Source of the DNA: SG8-39 sp032125995
GTDB taxonomy: Bacteria; Pseudomonadota; Gammaproteobacteria; Burkholderiales; SG8-39
Length of the DNA stretch: 64,000 nt
Assembly (NCBI GenBank): GCA_032125995.1
Contig: JAQBBQ010000267.1
Location: 1-64,000, forward strand
Direction of reading: 5' to 3'
Below the pieces are notes generated by a model. That model did no database searches. It was not told where the DNA came from and saw only the letters and a program-made list of their open reading frames with translations. Below are positions 44,700 through 53,075 of this stretch, piece by piece. Made by a program: the position numbers and the translations under genes. Numbering within the stretch: position 1 is the first letter of the stretch; every line of letters begins with the position of its first letter.

Positions 44700-47468
44700 G
44701 TGTTCGCCGTGTCCGCCGGAGCTGAGCCCGTCGCCGAGAAAACGTTGTTGTTGGTCGACGGCTCGTCGTACCTGTACCGCGCATTTCACGCGCTGCCCGA
44801 GCTTCGAAGCCCGCAAGGCGATCCGACCGGCGCGATCTACGGCGTCCTCAACATGCTACGGCGCCTCGCCGCCGACTACGAGGCGCAGGCCCGCGCCTGC
44901 GTATTCGACGCCAAGGGCAAGACGTTCCGCGAGGATGTCTACCCCGAATACAAGGCGAACCGCCCGCCGATGCCGGACGACCTCGCGGCACAGATCGCAC
45001 CATTGGTCGAAGCGGTTGCCGCGCTCGGTTGGCCGGTGCTCAGCGTCGAGGGGGTAGAAGCCGACGACGTCATCGCGACGCTGGCTGAGAACGCCAGTGC
45101 ACAAGGCTGGCGCTGCGTCATTTCCACCGGCGACAAGGACCTCGCGCAACTCGTCGATGAGCGGGTGACACTTATCAACACGATGACCAACGAGACACTC
45201 GACGTCGAGGGCGTGAAGCGCAAGTTCGGCGTTACGCCCTCGAACATCGTCGACTACCTCGCGCTGGTCGGGGATGCCGTCGACAACGTGCCGGGGGTCG
45301 AAAAAGTCGGTCCCAAGACGGCGGTGAAGTGGCTCGCGCAATACGGCTCGCTTGAGGGCGTGATCGCACACGCCGGCGAGATCGGGGGCGTGGTCGGCGA
45401 CAACCTGAGGAAGGCGCTCGACTGGCTGCCGCAGGGCCGCGCGCTTCTGCGTGTGAAGCGCGACGTGCGCCTGCCGGTCTCCCTCACCGACCTGGTCGAC
45501 GGCAACGCCGATCCCGCTCAACTCAAGGCGCTGTTCACACGCTTCGGTTTCAAGACTTGGCGGCGCGAGCTCGAGGGTGGCGAAGCGCCAGCGCGCGAGG
45601 CGGTGGCGACCACCAGCGCTTCGACAAGCGAAGCGGCGGCGCCGCCAGACGCTGCCGCGCCCGCGCGCAGACGCATCGTGTCAATCCTTGACGAGGCCGC
45701 GCTGCGCGCGCTCATTACCGAACTCGACGCGGCGGAACTCGTCGGCTTCGACACCGAGACGACCGGCCTTGAGACCATGGTGGCGCGGCTGGTCGGAATG
45801 TCCTTCGCCTTCGGCGATACCGCAGCCTACCTGCCCCTCGCCCATGAATACCCCGGCGCCCCGGCACAGGTCGGCACCGAGCCGGCGCTCGCGCTGCTGC
45901 GACCCTGGCTGGAAAACCCGCAACGCCTCAAGGTTGGCCAAAACTTGAAGTTCGATGCACATGTACTCGCGAACCATGGCGTACATCTCGCGGGCGTAGC
46001 GCACGACACGCTGCTCGAGTCCTACGTGTATGAAGTACACCTGCGCCACGACCTCGACTCGCTCGCGCAGCGCCATCTCGGCTGGACCACCATCGGCTAC
46101 GACCAGGTGACCGGCAAGGGCGCGGCACGGATTTCGTTTTCGGCCGTCGAGCTCGGCCGTGCGGCCGAGTACGCCGCTGAGGATGCGGACTGCACGCTCG
46201 CCATCCACGACGTCCTCTATCCGAAAATTCTCGCCGACGAGAAGCTGCGCAAGGTCTATGAGGAAATCGAACTTCCCGTGACACCCGTGCTGCTCGAGAT
46301 GGAGCGCAATGGCGTACTGCTCGATCGTGCAAAACTCGAAGCGCAAAGTCACGAACTCGGCAAGACCATGCTCACGCTCGAGCAGAAGGCCTACACCGCC
46401 GCAGGGCAGCCGTTCAACCTGAACTCGCCCAAGCAGATCCAGGAGATCCTGTTCGAACGCCAGGGACTGCCGGTGAAAAAGAAGACGCCGTCTGGCCAGC
46501 CCTCGACCGACGAGGACGTGCTCGCCGAACTCGCGCAAGACTACCCACTGCCGAAACTGCTGCTCGAATACCGCGCGGTCGCCAAGCTGAAGTCGACCTA
46601 TACCGACAAGCTGCCGAAGATGACGCAGCCGGAGACCGGGCGCGTGCATACCACCTACTCGCAGGCCGTCGCGGTCACCGGACGGCTCGCGTCGAACGAT
46701 CCAAACCTGCAAAACATCCCGGTGCGCACGGCCGAGGGGCGGCGCATCCGCGAAGCCTTCATCGCGCCGCCCGGCTGGAAGCTCCTGTCGGCGGACTACT
46801 CTCAAATCGAGTTGCGCATCATGGCGCACCTGTCCGGCGACGAGGGTTTGCGCCACGCGTTTGCCCACGGCCATGACGTGCACCGCGCGACCGCGGCAGA
46901 GGTGTTCGGACTTCCGCTCGAGAAGGTAAGCGATGACGAGCGCCGCACCGCAAAGACGATCAATTTCGGACTCATTTACGGCATGTCGAGTTTTGGTCTC
47001 GCGCAAAACCTCGGCATCGAGCGTCCCACCGCGCAGGCCTACATCGACAGCTATTTTTCGCGCTACCCGGGCGTCAAGCGCTACATGGATGCCACGCGCG
47101 AGCAGGCGCGCAAGACGGGTTACGTCGAAACCTTATTCGGTCGGCGCCTGTGGCTGCCCGAAATGAAATCCGGCAACCCGGCGCGGCGCCAGGGCGCGGA
47201 GCGCGCGGCGATCAACGCACCGATGCAAGGCACCGCGGCCGACCTCATCAAGCTCGCCATGGTGTCCGTGCAGGACTGGCTGCACCGCGATCGCCTGCGC
47301 GCGCGGCTCGTCATGCAGGTGCATGACGAGCTCGTGCTCGAGGTGCCGGCCGAGGAGATCGACGTGGTGACCGAGGGCGTGCGCATGCGCATGCAGGATG
47401 TCGCCCAACTCGACGTGCCACTCATCGTCGACGTCGGCGTCGGCGACAACTGGGACCAAGCGCATTGA
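44700..47468 (+). CDS. polA: DNA polymerase I
   Basis: The roughly 922-residue enzyme fills gaps in repair and removes RNA primers. The 5'-3' exonuclease domain begins at KTLLLVDGSSYLYRA. The proofreading domain keeps its acidic residues (GFDTETTGLE, NLKFDAH, YAAEDAD), and the polymerase domain has motifs A (SADYSQIELRIMAHLS), B (RRTAKTINFGLIYG) and C (QVHDELVLEVP). Start is uncertain: GTG at 44700 or 44709; an ATG at 44619 would add an unusual extension. A CATAAT sequence at 44615-44620 may be its -10 box. Confidence 0.95.
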   Translation: MFAVSAGAEPVAEKTLLLVDGSSYLYRAFHALPELRSPQGDPTGAIYGVLNMLRRLAADYEAQARACVFDAKGKTFREDVYPEYKANRPPMPDDLAAQIAPLVEAVAALGWPVLSVEGVEADDVIATLAENASAQGWRCVISTGDKDLAQLVDERVTLINTMTNETLDVEGVKRKFGVTPSNIVDYLALVGDAVDNVPGVEKVGPKTAVKWLAQYGSLEGVIAHAGEIGGVVGDNLRKALDWLPQGRALLRVKRDVRLPVSLTDLVDGNADPAQLKALFTRFGFKTWRRELEGGEAPAREAVATTSASTSEAAAPPDAAAPARRRIVSILDEAALRALITELDAAELVGFDTETTGLETMVARLVGMSFAFGDTAAYLPLAHEYPGAPAQVGTEPALALLRPWLENPQRLKVGQNLKFDAHVLANHGVHLAGVAHDTLLESYVYEVHLRHDLDSLAQRHLGWTTIGYDQVTGKGAARISFSAVELGRAAEYAAEDADCTLAIHDVLYPKILADEKLRKVYEEIELPVTPVLLEMERNGVLLDRAKLEAQSHELGKTMLTLEQKAYTAAGQPFNLNSPKQIQEILFERQGLPVKKKTPSGQPSTDEDVLAELAQDYPLPKLLLEYRAVAKLKSTYTDKLPKMTQPETGRVHTTYSQAVAVTGRLASNDPNLQNIPVRTAEGRRIREAFIAPPGWKLLSADYSQIELRIMAHLSGDEGLRHAFAHGHDVHRATAAEVFGLPLEKVSDDERRTAKTINFGLIYGMSSFGLAQNLGIERPTAQAYIDSYFSRYPGVKRYMDATREQARKTGYVETLFGRRLWLPEMKSGNPARRQGAERAAINAPMQGTAADLIKLAMVSVQDWLHRDRLRARLVMQVHDELVLEVPAEEIDVVTEGVRMRMQDVAQLDVPLIVDVGVGDNWDQAH

Positions 47469-47479
47469 AGAACAACGAT

Positions 47480-47516
47480 GCGTTGCACGGCGGCATTCCA
47501 TGCCGCAGCGCAACGC
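47480..47516. terminator. Hairpin between convergent polA and DUF4197 gene
   Basis: Outer arms GCGTTGC (47480-47486) and GCAACGC (47510-47516) and inner arms GCGGCA (47490-47495) and TGCCGC (47501-47506) form a bulged 13-bp hairpin just after polA. There is no clear T-tract on either side, so it may be only a weak or factor-assisted terminator. Confidence 0.35.
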
Positions 47517-47543
47517 CAACGTTCAGAAAAAGCGGGTGCTCGA

Positions 47544-48224
47544 CTACTGGATGGCGCCGAATACTTTCTTGATGATGTTCGAGGCGCTGCCGACCGGGTC
47601 GTTGCGAATTTTCTTCTCTTCCTCGGCGATCATGAAGTACAGGCCGTCGAGCGCCTTCTGCGTCACGTAGGCATCGAGGTTGGCGTGCTCTTTCTTGATG
47701 AGACCGAAGCGCGCGCCCTGTTCCGCGTACCGGTTGTACTGCCGTGCGAGATCGACTTTTGCAGTGGCGCGCTTAACGATCGGTAGGAAACGCGCGCGTA
47801 GCGGATCTGAGGTCGCGCGCTGAAAGTACTCCGTGCCCGCCGTCTCGCCGCCGGTGAGAATGCCCTTCGCATCCCGAACCGTCATCTTCTTCACCGCGTC
47901 GACCAGCAAACGCTTGGCTTCCGGCACCGCCGCTTCGGCCGCCCGGTTCATGGTGAGAATCAGCTCGTCGGCAGTGCGGCCCATACCGAAGCCGCGCATC
48001 AGCTGCTCCGCAGTCTGCAGCGATTCTGGCAGGGGGATCTTCACCCGCGAATCGCCGAAGAATCCGTCGGTCCGCCCGAGCGTCTGCACCGCGAAACCGG
48101 CGCCTTTCTCCAGCGCCGCCTTGAGACCCGCGACGGCATCCCGGTTCGTGATGCTGTCGATTTGAGCCCAGGCAGGAAGCGCACTCGCAAAGGCGAGCAG
48201 CAGTGTCATCGATGTTCGAATCAT
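47544..48224 (-). CDS. DUF4197 exported protein
   Basis: The 226-residue protein has a signal peptide (MTLLLAFASALPAWA) followed by one DUF4197 domain: GLKAALEKGAGFAVQTLG, then KIPLPESLQTAEQLMRGFGMG and, near the end, YVTQKALDGLYFMIAEEEKKIR. These are periplasmic proteins of unknown role in proteobacteria. It converges with polA and lies 35 bases downstream of lipA, possibly on the lip transcript. Confidence 0.9.
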   Translation of the reverse strand: MIRTSMTLLLAFASALPAWAQIDSITNRDAVAGLKAALEKGAGFAVQTLGRTDGFFGDSRVKIPLPESLQTAEQLMRGFGMGRTADELILTMNRAAEAAVPEAKRLLVDAVKKMTVRDAKGILTGGETAGTEYFQRATSDPLRARFLPIVKRATAKVDLARQYNRYAEQGARFGLIKKEHANLDAYVTQKALDGLYFMIAEEEKKIRNDPVGSASNIIKKVFGAIQ

Positions 48225-48259
48225 TCAGGTTCTCCACAGCATTCGATTGGTGCGTCGGA

Positions 48260-49210
48260 TCAGCGCGCCGCGTCAACGCCCGCCGCCTGCGCCTGCCGGT
48301 CGGCGTGATATGAGGAACGCACCAACGGCCCGATCGCCGCGTGGCGGAATCCCAGCGTCGCTGCCTCGCGCTCGAAGCGCGCGAAGGTCTCGGGCGTGAC
48401 GTAGCGCTCGACCGGTAAATGATGCGCCGACGGCGCCAGGTACTGGCCGATGGTCAGCATCTCGACGTCGTGCGCGCGCAGATCGCGCATCACCTGCAGG
48501 ATCTCCGCGTCGGTCTCGCCGAGACCCACCATGAGCCCCGACTTCGTGGGGATCGAGGGACTGCCCGCCTTGAACGCCTGCAGCAGCCGCAGCGAGTGTG
48601 CATAGTCGCCCCCCGGACGCGCCTTGCGGTAGATTCGCGGGACGGTTTCAAGATTGTGATTCATGACATCGGGCGGCGCAGCCTGGAGCACCTCGAGTGC
48701 GCGCTCGAGCCGCCCGCGGAAGTCCGGCACCAGGACCTCGATCGTGGTCGCTGGCGCGCGGGCGCGCACCGCGCGAATGCAATCGACGAAATGCTGCGCG
48801 CCGCCGTCCTTCATGTCGTCGCGATCGACGCTGGTGATCACGACGTAACCGAGCTTCAGCTGCGCGATGGTCTCGGCCAGATGCGCCGGCTCCTCTGCAT
48901 CTGGCGCGAGCGGTCGGCCGTGCGCAACGTCACAGAACGGGCAGCGCCGCGTGCAGATATCGCCGAGGATCATGAAGGTCGCGGTGCCCTTGCCGAAGCA
49001 CTCGGCGATGTTCGGACAGCTCGCCTCCTCGCAGACGGTATGCAGATTCTGCGCACGCAGCCTGTCCTTGATCTCGTAGAAGCGAGAGTTCGGGCTCGCG
49101 GCGCGCACCCGAATCCAGGACGGCTTGGCGAGCGGCGTGCGCGGCACGATTTTCACGGCGATGCGCGCGGTCTTCTGCGCGCCCTTTTCCTTGACGCCGG
49201 CTTCACGCAT
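48260..49210 (-). CDS. lipA: Lipoyl synthase
   Basis: The 316-residue radical-SAM enzyme inserts sulfur into octanoyl groups. Both iron-sulfur cluster motifs are complete: auxiliary cluster C60/C65/C71 (CEEASCPNIAEC) and SAM cluster C86/C90/C93 (CTRRCPFC). The C-terminal serine region is SSYHAD. The ATG at 49210 overlaps the end of lipB by eight bases, and the longer open frame upstream is rejected. The pair makes lipoate for 2-oxoacid dehydrogenases. Confidence 0.96.
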   Translation of the reverse strand: MREAGVKEKGAQKTARIAVKIVPRTPLAKPSWIRVRAASPNSRFYEIKDRLRAQNLHTVCEEASCPNIAECFGKGTATFMILGDICTRRCPFCDVAHGRPLAPDAEEPAHLAETIAQLKLGYVVITSVDRDDMKDGGAQHFVDCIRAVRARAPATTIEVLVPDFRGRLERALEVLQAAPPDVMNHNLETVPRIYRKARPGGDYAHSLRLLQAFKAGSPSIPTKSGLMVGLGETDAEILQVMRDLRAHDVEMLTIGQYLAPSAHHLPVERYVTPETFARFEREAATLGFRHAAIGPLVRSSYHADRQAQAAGVDAAR

Positions 49211-49844
49211 GGGCGAGTTTCTCCGCGAGAACCGTCGCGAGCCGCTCGCCGGCCTGCACTGGCGTGAGGGCGAGACCGAGGTCCTTGGTCTGGGTGACCC
49301 GAAGACCCGGATACCCGCAGGGGTCGATCGCGTCGAATGGCGCAAGATCCATGTCGACGTTCAACGCGAGACCGTGGAAGGCGCGGCCGCGCGCGACGCG
49401 GATGCCAAGCGCAGCGACCTTGGCGCCGCCGACATAGACGCCGGGCGCGCCCGGCCGGCGCTCGCCGGCAACGCCGTGCTCGGCGAGAACGTCGATGATC
49501 GTGTCTTCGAGCAGGCAGACGAACGCGCGCACCTTGATCGCGCGTCGCGCGAGATCGATGAGCGTGTACAGCACCGCCTGCCCCGGTCCGTGGTACGTCA
49601 CCTGCCCGCCGCGATCGACCCGAACGACCGGGATGTCGCTGCCGCGGGGTCCATGGGCCGCACGGCTCCCCTGCCCCAGCGTGTACACCGGCGGGTGCTC
49701 GAGGAGCCACAATGCGTCGGGCGTCGTTGCGTCGCGATCCCGTGTAAACGCGCGCATCGCCTCCAGCGTCGGCAGGTAGTCCGCCCGCCCGAGGCGCTGC
49801 AATGCGATTGCCGGTCGCAGGGTCGCGAGCACCGCCGACATCAC
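49203..49844 (-). CDS. lipB: Octanoyltransferase LipB
   Basis: The 213-residue enzyme transfers octanoate from acyl carrier protein to lipoyl domains. Motifs are VDRGGQVTYHGPGQAVLY, the catalytic lysine in GGAKVAALGIRV and the catalytic cysteine in DPCGYPGL. It overlaps ybeD upstream by four bases and lipA downstream by eight, giving the conserved ybeD-lipB-lipA order. Confidence 0.95.
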   Translation of the reverse strand: MMSAVLATLRPAIALQRLGRADYLPTLEAMRAFTRDRDATTPDALWLLEHPPVYTLGQGSRAAHGPRGSDIPVVRVDRGGQVTYHGPGQAVLYTLIDLARRAIKVRAFVCLLEDTIIDVLAEHGVAGERRPGAPGVYVGGAKVAALGIRVARGRAFHGLALNVDMDLAPFDAIDPCGYPGLRVTQTKDLGLALTPVQAGERLATVLAEKLAHA

Positions 49845-50107
49845 AGCACCATCACCACGTGGGGGTCATCGCAAAGCTCCTGATAGAGTGCATCGAGCTG
49901 CTCGCGCGAGCGTGCCTCGATGGTTACGGTGAGGCTGAGGTACTTGCCTTGGCGGCTCGGGCGCATCTCCATGGTCGCCGGCTCGAAGTCCGGCGCGTGC
50001 TTGAGGACGATCTTCATCACGCTCTGCGCGAATCCACCCTCGCGCCGGCCCATGATCTTGAGCGGGAAGGGCGTGGGAAATGCGAGCAGCGTATGCCCGA
50101 GGTCCAT
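49841..50107 (-). CDS. ybeD: DUF493 (YbeD/UPF0250) family protein
   Basis: The 88-residue protein has a ferredoxin-like fold pattern: FPTPFPLKIMGRREGGFAQ, then SLTVTIEARSREQLDALYQEL and DDPHVVMVL. It sits in its usual place before lipB. Function is not settled; lipoate metabolism is suggested only by position. It starts directly after the dat stop. Confidence 0.9.
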   Translation of the reverse strand: MDLGHTLLAFPTPFPLKIMGRREGGFAQSVMKIVLKHAPDFEPATMEMRPSRQGKYLSLTVTIEARSREQLDALYQELCDDPHVVMVL

Positions 50108-50998
50108 TCAGGCGGCGGCTTTCTCCCGGCCGGCACGCATCACCGTGCGCTTGAACTCCTGATAGAGCACGTACATGCGCCGGAACATCGGCCCCGGCTT
50201 GCCGTCGCCGACCGCGGTGCCGTCGAGCGATACGATGGCAAGCACCTCTTTCGACGACGAGGTCACCCAGATTTCGTCAGCCGCGCGCGCCTCGCCCTCG
50301 CTGATCTCCCGAATCTCGAGCGGCAGGCCTGCCTCACGCGCGAGCTCGACCACCACATCGTAGGTGATGCCGGGCAGAATCAAGTTCGACTTTGGCGGCG
50401 CCTGGATCACACCGCCCTTGACGATGAACACGTTCGACGCCGAGGCTTCGGTAAGCTTGCCGTCGCGAAACAGAATCGTTTCGGCCGCGCCCGCTTCCGC
50501 GGAGACCTGGCGCAGCAGGCAGTTGCCGATCAGCGAGATCGACTTGATGTCGCAGCGCTGCCAGCGGAAATCCTCGGCACTGCGCGCGGCCGCACCACGC
50601 TCGACCAGCGCCGCGGGCGGGCTGACGAGCGGGTTTGACATTGCGAACACCGTCGGCTCGACGCCCTGCGGGAAGGCGTGATCGCGTTTCGCGACGCCGC
50701 GCGTGACCTGGAAATACAGGCCCTGGTCCTCGAACGGTTGCGCAGCGATCAAGCGCTGGATGACATCGCGCCACTGCGCACGGGTGTACGGATTCTTGAT
50801 GCGCACCGCGCCGAGGCTGCGCTCGAGTCGCGCCAAGTGCTCCTCGAGCCGGAACGGCACGCGTGAATACACTGGCACCAGCTCGTAAATCCCGTCGCCG
50901 AATATGAACCCGCGATCGAGCACCGGAATCTTGGCCTGCTCGATCGGCAGAATCTCGCCGTTCAGGAACACCATGTCGCTCACGGAAGCCCCCGTCAT
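50108..50998 (-). CDS. dat: D-amino-acid aminotransferase (class IV)
   Basis: The 296-residue PLP enzyme is of the branched-chain/D-alanine aminotransferase fold: VLDRGFIFGDGIYELVPVYS, the PLP lysine in RCDIKSISLIGN, TEASASNVFIVKGG. A product such as D-alanine or D-glutamate fits the neighbouring wall genes dacA and rlpA, but substrate is not provable by eye and a branched-chain specificity is possible. The ATG at 50998 overlaps the dacA stop by four bases; the M at residue 9 is an alternative. Confidence 0.88.
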   Translation of the reverse strand: MTGASVSDMVFLNGEILPIEQAKIPVLDRGFIFGDGIYELVPVYSRVPFRLEEHLARLERSLGAVRIKNPYTRAQWRDVIQRLIAAQPFEDQGLYFQVTRGVAKRDHAFPQGVEPTVFAMSNPLVSPPAALVERGAAARSAEDFRWQRCDIKSISLIGNCLLRQVSAEAGAAETILFRDGKLTEASASNVFIVKGGVIQAPPKSNLILPGITYDVVVELAREAGLPLEIREISEGEARAADEIWVTSSSKEVLAIVSLDGTAVGDGKPGPMFRRMYVLYQEFKRTVMRAGREKAAA

Positions 50999-52134
50999 TT
51001 CAGCCACAGCCTCAGTGTATCCCACGTGCGGCCGAAGAATCCGGCGGCGGGCACTGCCTCGAGTGCGATCAGCGGGTACTCGCCCATGAGTTGATCTTCG
51101 AGGGTAACGCGCAAAACGCCGACCGGCTGATTCTGCGCCACCGGTGCGACGAGCGGCTGACGCGACAGCAACTCGGCGCTCAGCTTGGTGACCTGCGATT
51201 TGGGTACCGTAAGCACCAGGTCGCCTGCAAAGCCGGCGTTCACCAACTTCGCTTTCCCCTTCCATACCGGAATGGTCTTTACGACCTTGCCCTTTGCATA
51301 GATCTTCACGCTGTCAAACGCCTGATAGCCCCAGTTCAGCAGCTTGAGCGATTCCTGCGCGCGCGCGTCCTCAGAGCTCGACCCGAGCAGCACCGACAGC
51401 AGGCGCCGTTCCCCGCGCTGCGACGAAGCGATCAAACAATAGCCCGCCGCTTCCGTGTGCCCGGTTTTCACGCCGTCGACGCTCGGATCCAGCGACAGCA
51501 GCCGGTTGCGATTGGGCTGCGTGATGTTGTTGTAGCGGTATTCCTTTTGCGAGTAGTAGCGCGCGTACTCGGCGGGGAAGTCACGGATCAACGCCGCCGC
51601 GAGCCGATAGAGATCCTGCGCTGTCGTCAGATGTTGCGGATCGGGCAGACCAGAAGCGTTCATGAACTTCGTTTTCTTCATCCCAAGCCGAACGGCTTCC
51701 TCATTCATGCGGGTGACGAACACCTCCTCGCTGCCCGCAACCTGCTCGGCCAGGGCAATGCAGGCGTCGTTTCCGGACTGCACGACCATGCCATGAATGA
51801 GTTCCTCGACCGTTACCGGTTTTCTTGGCTCGATGAACATGCGCGATCCCTTGGTCTTCCACGCACGCGTCGACACGGTGACCTTCTGCTCGAGCGCGAT
51901 GCGCTTGTCGCGCAAGGCACTGAACACGACATAGGCGGTCATCAGCTTGGTAAGCGACGCTGGCTCGAATTGGTCCTCGGCCTTCTCGCTCGCCAGAATC
52001 TGCCCACTCGACAAGTCGGCGAGGAGCCACGCCCGAGCCGCGACCGACGGCGGCGCGGGTGCCGCGGCCTGCACGAACGCGCTCGCGGAGAGGAAAACTA
52101 CGCACAACAACCGTTTCAGCATGTGATTCCGCAT
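50995..52134 (-). CDS. dacA: D-alanyl-D-alanine carboxypeptidase (PBP5/6 type)
   Basis: The 379-residue class C low-molecular-weight PBP trims the terminal D-Ala from peptidoglycan stems. It has a signal peptide (residues about 5-24), active-site S60-L-T-K63, S120-G-N and K223-T-G, and a C-terminal amphipathic helix (WDTLRLWLK) that anchors it to the inner membrane. Start is at residue 1 or at the second Met (52122), which gives the better signal peptide. dat follows with a four-base overlap. Confidence 0.94.
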   Translation of the reverse strand: MRNHMLKRLLCVVFLSASAFVQAAAPAPPSVAARAWLLADLSSGQILASEKAEDQFEPASLTKLMTAYVVFSALRDKRIALEQKVTVSTRAWKTKGSRMFIEPRKPVTVEELIHGMVVQSGNDACIALAEQVAGSEEVFVTRMNEEAVRLGMKKTKFMNASGLPDPQHLTTAQDLYRLAAALIRDFPAEYARYYSQKEYRYNNITQPNRNRLLSLDPSVDGVKTGHTEAAGYCLIASSQRGERRLLSVLLGSSSEDARAQESLKLLNWGYQAFDSVKIYAKGKVVKTIPVWKGKAKLVNAGFAGDLVLTVPKSQVTKLSAELLSRQPLVAPVAQNQPVGVLRVTLEDQLMGEYPLIALEAVPAAGFFGRTWDTLRLWLK

Positions 52135-52149
52135 CAGGAAAAGGGATGC

Positions 52150-52155
52150 ATTATA
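52150..52155 (-). promoter_or_regulatory. -10-like element before dacA
   Basis: On the minus strand a perfect TATAAT lies 16 bases before the first dacA ATG. The transcript would then have only a very short leader, or translation would begin at the second Met. No good -35 is seen. The hexamer lies in the 77-base gap between rlpA and dacA. Confidence 0.4.
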
Positions 52156-52211
52156 GAGAGCCAGGGCAGGTCTTCGGCAGCGGCGCCGAGATCGGACGAC
52201 GCGTGCCCGAC

Positions 52212-53075
52212 TCAGCGGACCACGACGAAGGGGCGAAAGTTCAACGCCGTGGCAATGCGTTCCGCATTCCCGCTCGCCTCATCGCGGCTTTCATAGGGGC
52301 CAAGCTGCACCTTGTACAGACCGCCGCTTGCCACGACATGGATGCGCTCGGCGGCCCAGTCGAACTGGCGCGCGAGCTGCTCGCGCATGCTTTCGGCGCC
52401 CCCACGCGCCGAGAACGCCGCAAGCTGCAGGTAGAACGCCGCAGTCGCTTCCGCGGCGGGCACGATCGCGGCGCTCGCTGACGGCGCAGCGGCCTGCGCC
52501 TCGGCCGCCCGCGCGCCCGGCACGATCGCGCTCACCTCGACGCGCGTGCTGCCGGCGCCAATGTAGCCCAGCTTGAAGGCGGCGACGTAGGACAGGTCGA
52601 TCACGCGTCCGCCGAGAAACGGCCCGCGGTCGTTGATGCGGACCACGACGCTGCGCCCGCTCGCCAGATGGGCGACACGCACGTAGCTCGGTATCGGCAA
52701 GGTCGGGTGCGCGGCCGTCATTGCGTACATGTCGTACGGTTCCCCGCTCGAGGTTTTCTTGCCGTGGTAGCGCCGACCGTACCAGCTGGCCATGCCCTGC
52801 TCGTGAAACGGCTGTACGCGGGTCAGCGGAACATAGCGCGTGCCGAAGACTTCGTAGGGGCGATTCGCAGCTCGGCTGAGCGGCTCGCGCTTCGGCACCG
52901 CATCGGGCACCTCGGCAAGGTTCGGCGGAATCGCGTCGCCCGGTCCGTCGTCCTTGTAATAGCCCCCGCCGCGCGGCGGCGTACTGCTTGCACCCTCATC
53001 GCGCGGGGGCGCGGAACCGCAGGCGACGAGACCCAACGCAAGTGCACAGACGAGCCATCGACCGGCGTGCGTCAT
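52212..53075 (-). CDS. rlpA: Septal ring lytic transglycosylase RlpA (lipoprotein with SPOR)
   Basis: The 287-residue protein has a lipobox with C19 (LVACGS), the double-psi beta-barrel of RlpA (GMASWYGRRYHGKKTSSGEPYD split by YAMTAAHPTLP; RINDRGPFLGGRVIDLS) and a C-terminal SPOR domain (FYLQLAAFSARGG ... LYKVQLGPYESRDEA). RlpA cleaves denuded glycan at the septum. Its ATG overlaps the pyrimidine gene upstream by four bases, joining wall and pyrimidine genes in one run. Confidence 0.93.
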   Translation of the reverse strand: MTHAGRWLVCALALGLVACGSAPPRDEGASSTPPRGGGYYKDDGPGDAIPPNLAEVPDAVPKREPLSRAANRPYEVFGTRYVPLTRVQPFHEQGMASWYGRRYHGKKTSSGEPYDMYAMTAAHPTLPIPSYVRVAHLASGRSVVVRINDRGPFLGGRVIDLSYVAAFKLGYIGAGSTRVEVSAIVPGARAAEAQAAAPSASAAIVPAAEATAAFYLQLAAFSARGGAESMREQLARQFDWAAERIHVVASGGLYKVQLGPYESRDEASGNAERIATALNFRPFVVVR